DNA from: Pseudonocardia thermophila
GTDB taxonomy: Bacteria; Actinomycetota; Actinomycetes; Mycobacteriales; Pseudonocardiaceae
Direction: 5' to 3'
Assembly (NCBI RefSeq): GCF_900142365.1
Contig: NZ_FRAP01000019.1
Coordinates: forward strand, 1-64,000
DNA: 64,000 nt
A model generated the notes under the pieces. It had not been told where the DNA came from. It saw nothing but the letters and a program-made list of their open reading frames with translations, and did no database searches. The position numbers and the translations under genes are program-made. Below are positions 62,809 to 64,000 of this stretch, in pieces. Numbering within the stretch: position 1 is the stretch's first letter; the number at the start of each line of letters is the position of its first letter.

Positions 62809-64000
62809 GGTGCCTCCGCGGCCGCGGCCGCCTGCGCCGCTGCCGGGAGGGCGGCCTCGATGACGGCGAACGCGTCGTCGTCGAGCGCGGCGGAGACGAA
62901 CCACGTCTCGAACGGGCTGGGCGGTGCGTACACGCCGCGTTCCAGCAGCGCGTGGAAGAACGGCGGGAACCGCCAGTTCTGGGCGGCCTGGGCAGCGGCG
63001 TAGTCGTGCACCGGGCCGTCGGTGAAGAAGACCGAGAACAGGTTGCCGGCCAGCTGCACGTGGTGCTCCACCCCGGCCGCGCTCAGGGCGTCGCCGACGA
63101 GCTGGGCCAGGCGGGCGGCGTTGGCGTCCAGGGCGGCGTACACGCTCGCGTCGGCGTTCCGCAGGGTGGCCAGCCCGGCCGCGACGGCGACGGGGTTCCC
63201 GGACAGCGTGCCGGCCTGGTAGACGGGCCCGGCCGGGGCGAGGTGGGCCATGTGCGTGGCCGGACCGCCGAACGCGGCGGCGGGCAGCCCGCCGGACATG
63301 ACCTTGCCGAACGTGTACAGGTCGCCGGCCACCCCGTCGATGCCGAACCAGCCCGCCGGGGAGACCCGGAACCCGGTCATGACCTCGTCCATCACCAGCA
63401 GTGCGCCGTGCGCGTGGCAGAGATCGCGCAGACCGGCGTTGAAGCCGGGCTTCGGCGGCACCGCGCCCATGTTGCCGGCCGCGGCCTCGGTGATCACGCA
63501 CGCGATCTGGTCGCCGCGCTCGGCGAACACCGCGCGGACCGCCTCGAGGTCGTTGTACGGCAGCACGATCGTGTCGGCAGCCTGAGCGCCGGTGACGCCG
63601 GGGCTGGTCGGCAGCCCGAGCGTCGCCACGCCGGACCCGGCCTGAGCGAGCAGCGCGTCGACGTGCCCGTGGTAGCAGCCGGCGAACTTCACGATCGCGG
63701 TGCGCCCGGTGATGCCGCGGGCGAGGCGGATCGCGCTCATCGTGGCCTCGGTGCCGGAGTTGACCAGCCGCACCTGCTCGACCGGCCGCACCCGGGCGAT
63801 GATCTCCTTCGCCAGCTCCACCTCGGCGGGCGTCGGCGCCCCGAACGACAGCCCCTGCCCGGCGGCGGCGCGCACCGCGTCCACGACGGCGGGATGGGCG
63901 TGCCCGAGGATCATCGGGCCCCATGAGCAGACGAGGTCCACGTAGCGGTTGCCGTCGGCATCGGTGAGCCAGGCGCCCTGCGCGGAAGTGATGAAGCGCG
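62805..64000 (-). CDS. hemL: glutamate-1-semialdehyde 2,1-aminomutase (partial)
   Basis: The minus-strand frame is open to the window edge, so the N-terminus lies beyond 64000; 398 codons are present. PLP enzyme of class [63 protein letters not shown], and the PLP lysine in [18 protein letters not shown]. It makes 5-aminolevulinate for heme, which supplies the cytochromes matured by the neighbouring ccs/res genes. Confidence 0.95.
   Translation of the reverse strand, partial: RFITSAQGAWLTDADGNRYVDLVCSWGPMILGHAHPAVVDAVRAAAGQGLSFGAPTPAEVELAKEIIARVRPVEQVRLVNSGTEATMSAIRLARGITGRTAIVKFAGCYHGHVDALLAQAGSGVATLGLPTSPGVTGAQAADTIVLPYNDLEAVRAVFAERGDQIACVITEAAAGNMGAVPPKPGFNAGLRDLCHAHGALLVMDEVMTGFRVSPAGWFGIDGVAGDLYTFGKVMSGGLPAAAFGGPATHMAHLAPAGPVYQAGTLSGNPVAVAAGLATLRNADASVYAALDANAARLAQLVGDALSAAGVEHHVQLAGNLFSVFFTDGPVHDYAAAQAAQNWRFPPFFHALLERGVYAPPSPFETWFVSAALDDDAFAVIEAALPAAAQAAAAAEAP

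Overview
This is a very GC-rich chromosomal segment from an actinobacterium, most likely of the Pseudonocardia/Saccharopolyspora type (inference). The grounds are frequent GTG starts, 1- to 8-base stop/start overlaps between neighbouring genes, TAnnnT-type -10 boxes, and a gene set (bldC, menJ, actinobacterial korAB, DUF3592, DUF4229 and TerD proteins, system II cytochrome c maturation) typical of that phylum. No transposase, integrase, phage gene, CRISPR array or rRNA was seen. From remembered gene order, the backbone resembles the Mycobacterium tuberculosis hemL-ccdA-resB-ccsB-menA-menE-menB-menD-ubiE-menJ-grcC1-htpX-yajQ neighbourhood.

Layout. 1-16400 is mixed housekeeping and accessory: a YyaL-type thioredoxin protein, a frameshifted VOC gene divergent from a MarR regulator with a clear shared operator, a nucleoside hydrolase, small membrane proteins, TetR and AraC regulators, an ABM monooxygenase, a PASTA-like membrane protein, tRNA-Tyr with its terminator, a YajQ homologue, a 2H phosphoesterase, an ArsR pseudogene with an internal inversion, htpX, a D-threonine-aldolase/aldonolactone-oxidase pair, an M14 peptidase and an enoyl-CoA hydratase. 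16531-19502 encodes the ferredoxin-dependent 2-oxoacid oxidoreductase KorAB. 19585-22529 is a four-gene accessory unit with YbaB-like, WXG/EspC-like and membrane proteins, driven from two copies of the same promoter element.

22498-39522 (minus strand) is a complete 14-gene NADH dehydrogenase I operon, nuoA to nuoN, with a long-chain polyprenyl diphosphate synthase fused to its tail. Upstream of nuoA come menJ, menG, menF, menD, menB, menE and menA, which together supply menaquinone, the electron acceptor of that complex. menC and menH were not found. The nuo operon sits exactly between menJ and the isoprenoid synthase that makes the quinone side chain.

53568-64000 holds a secreted protein with a probable MtrA box, menA, bldC, a ParA/MinD-like ATPase, and the cytochrome c maturation set ccsB-resB-ccdA-resA followed by a phosphatase and hemL, which runs off the window. 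The theme of the right two thirds is therefore respiratory chain assembly: complex I, menaquinone, heme precursor and cytochrome c.

The most unusual items are the in-place inversion in the ArsR pseudogene, a palindromic repeat that forms a mini-ORF between nuoL and nuoM and the N-terminus of nuoH, the tandem duplication at the nuoC/nuoD junction, the duplicated promoters of the ESX-like unit, and candidate IdeR, MtrA and SigH-type sites.
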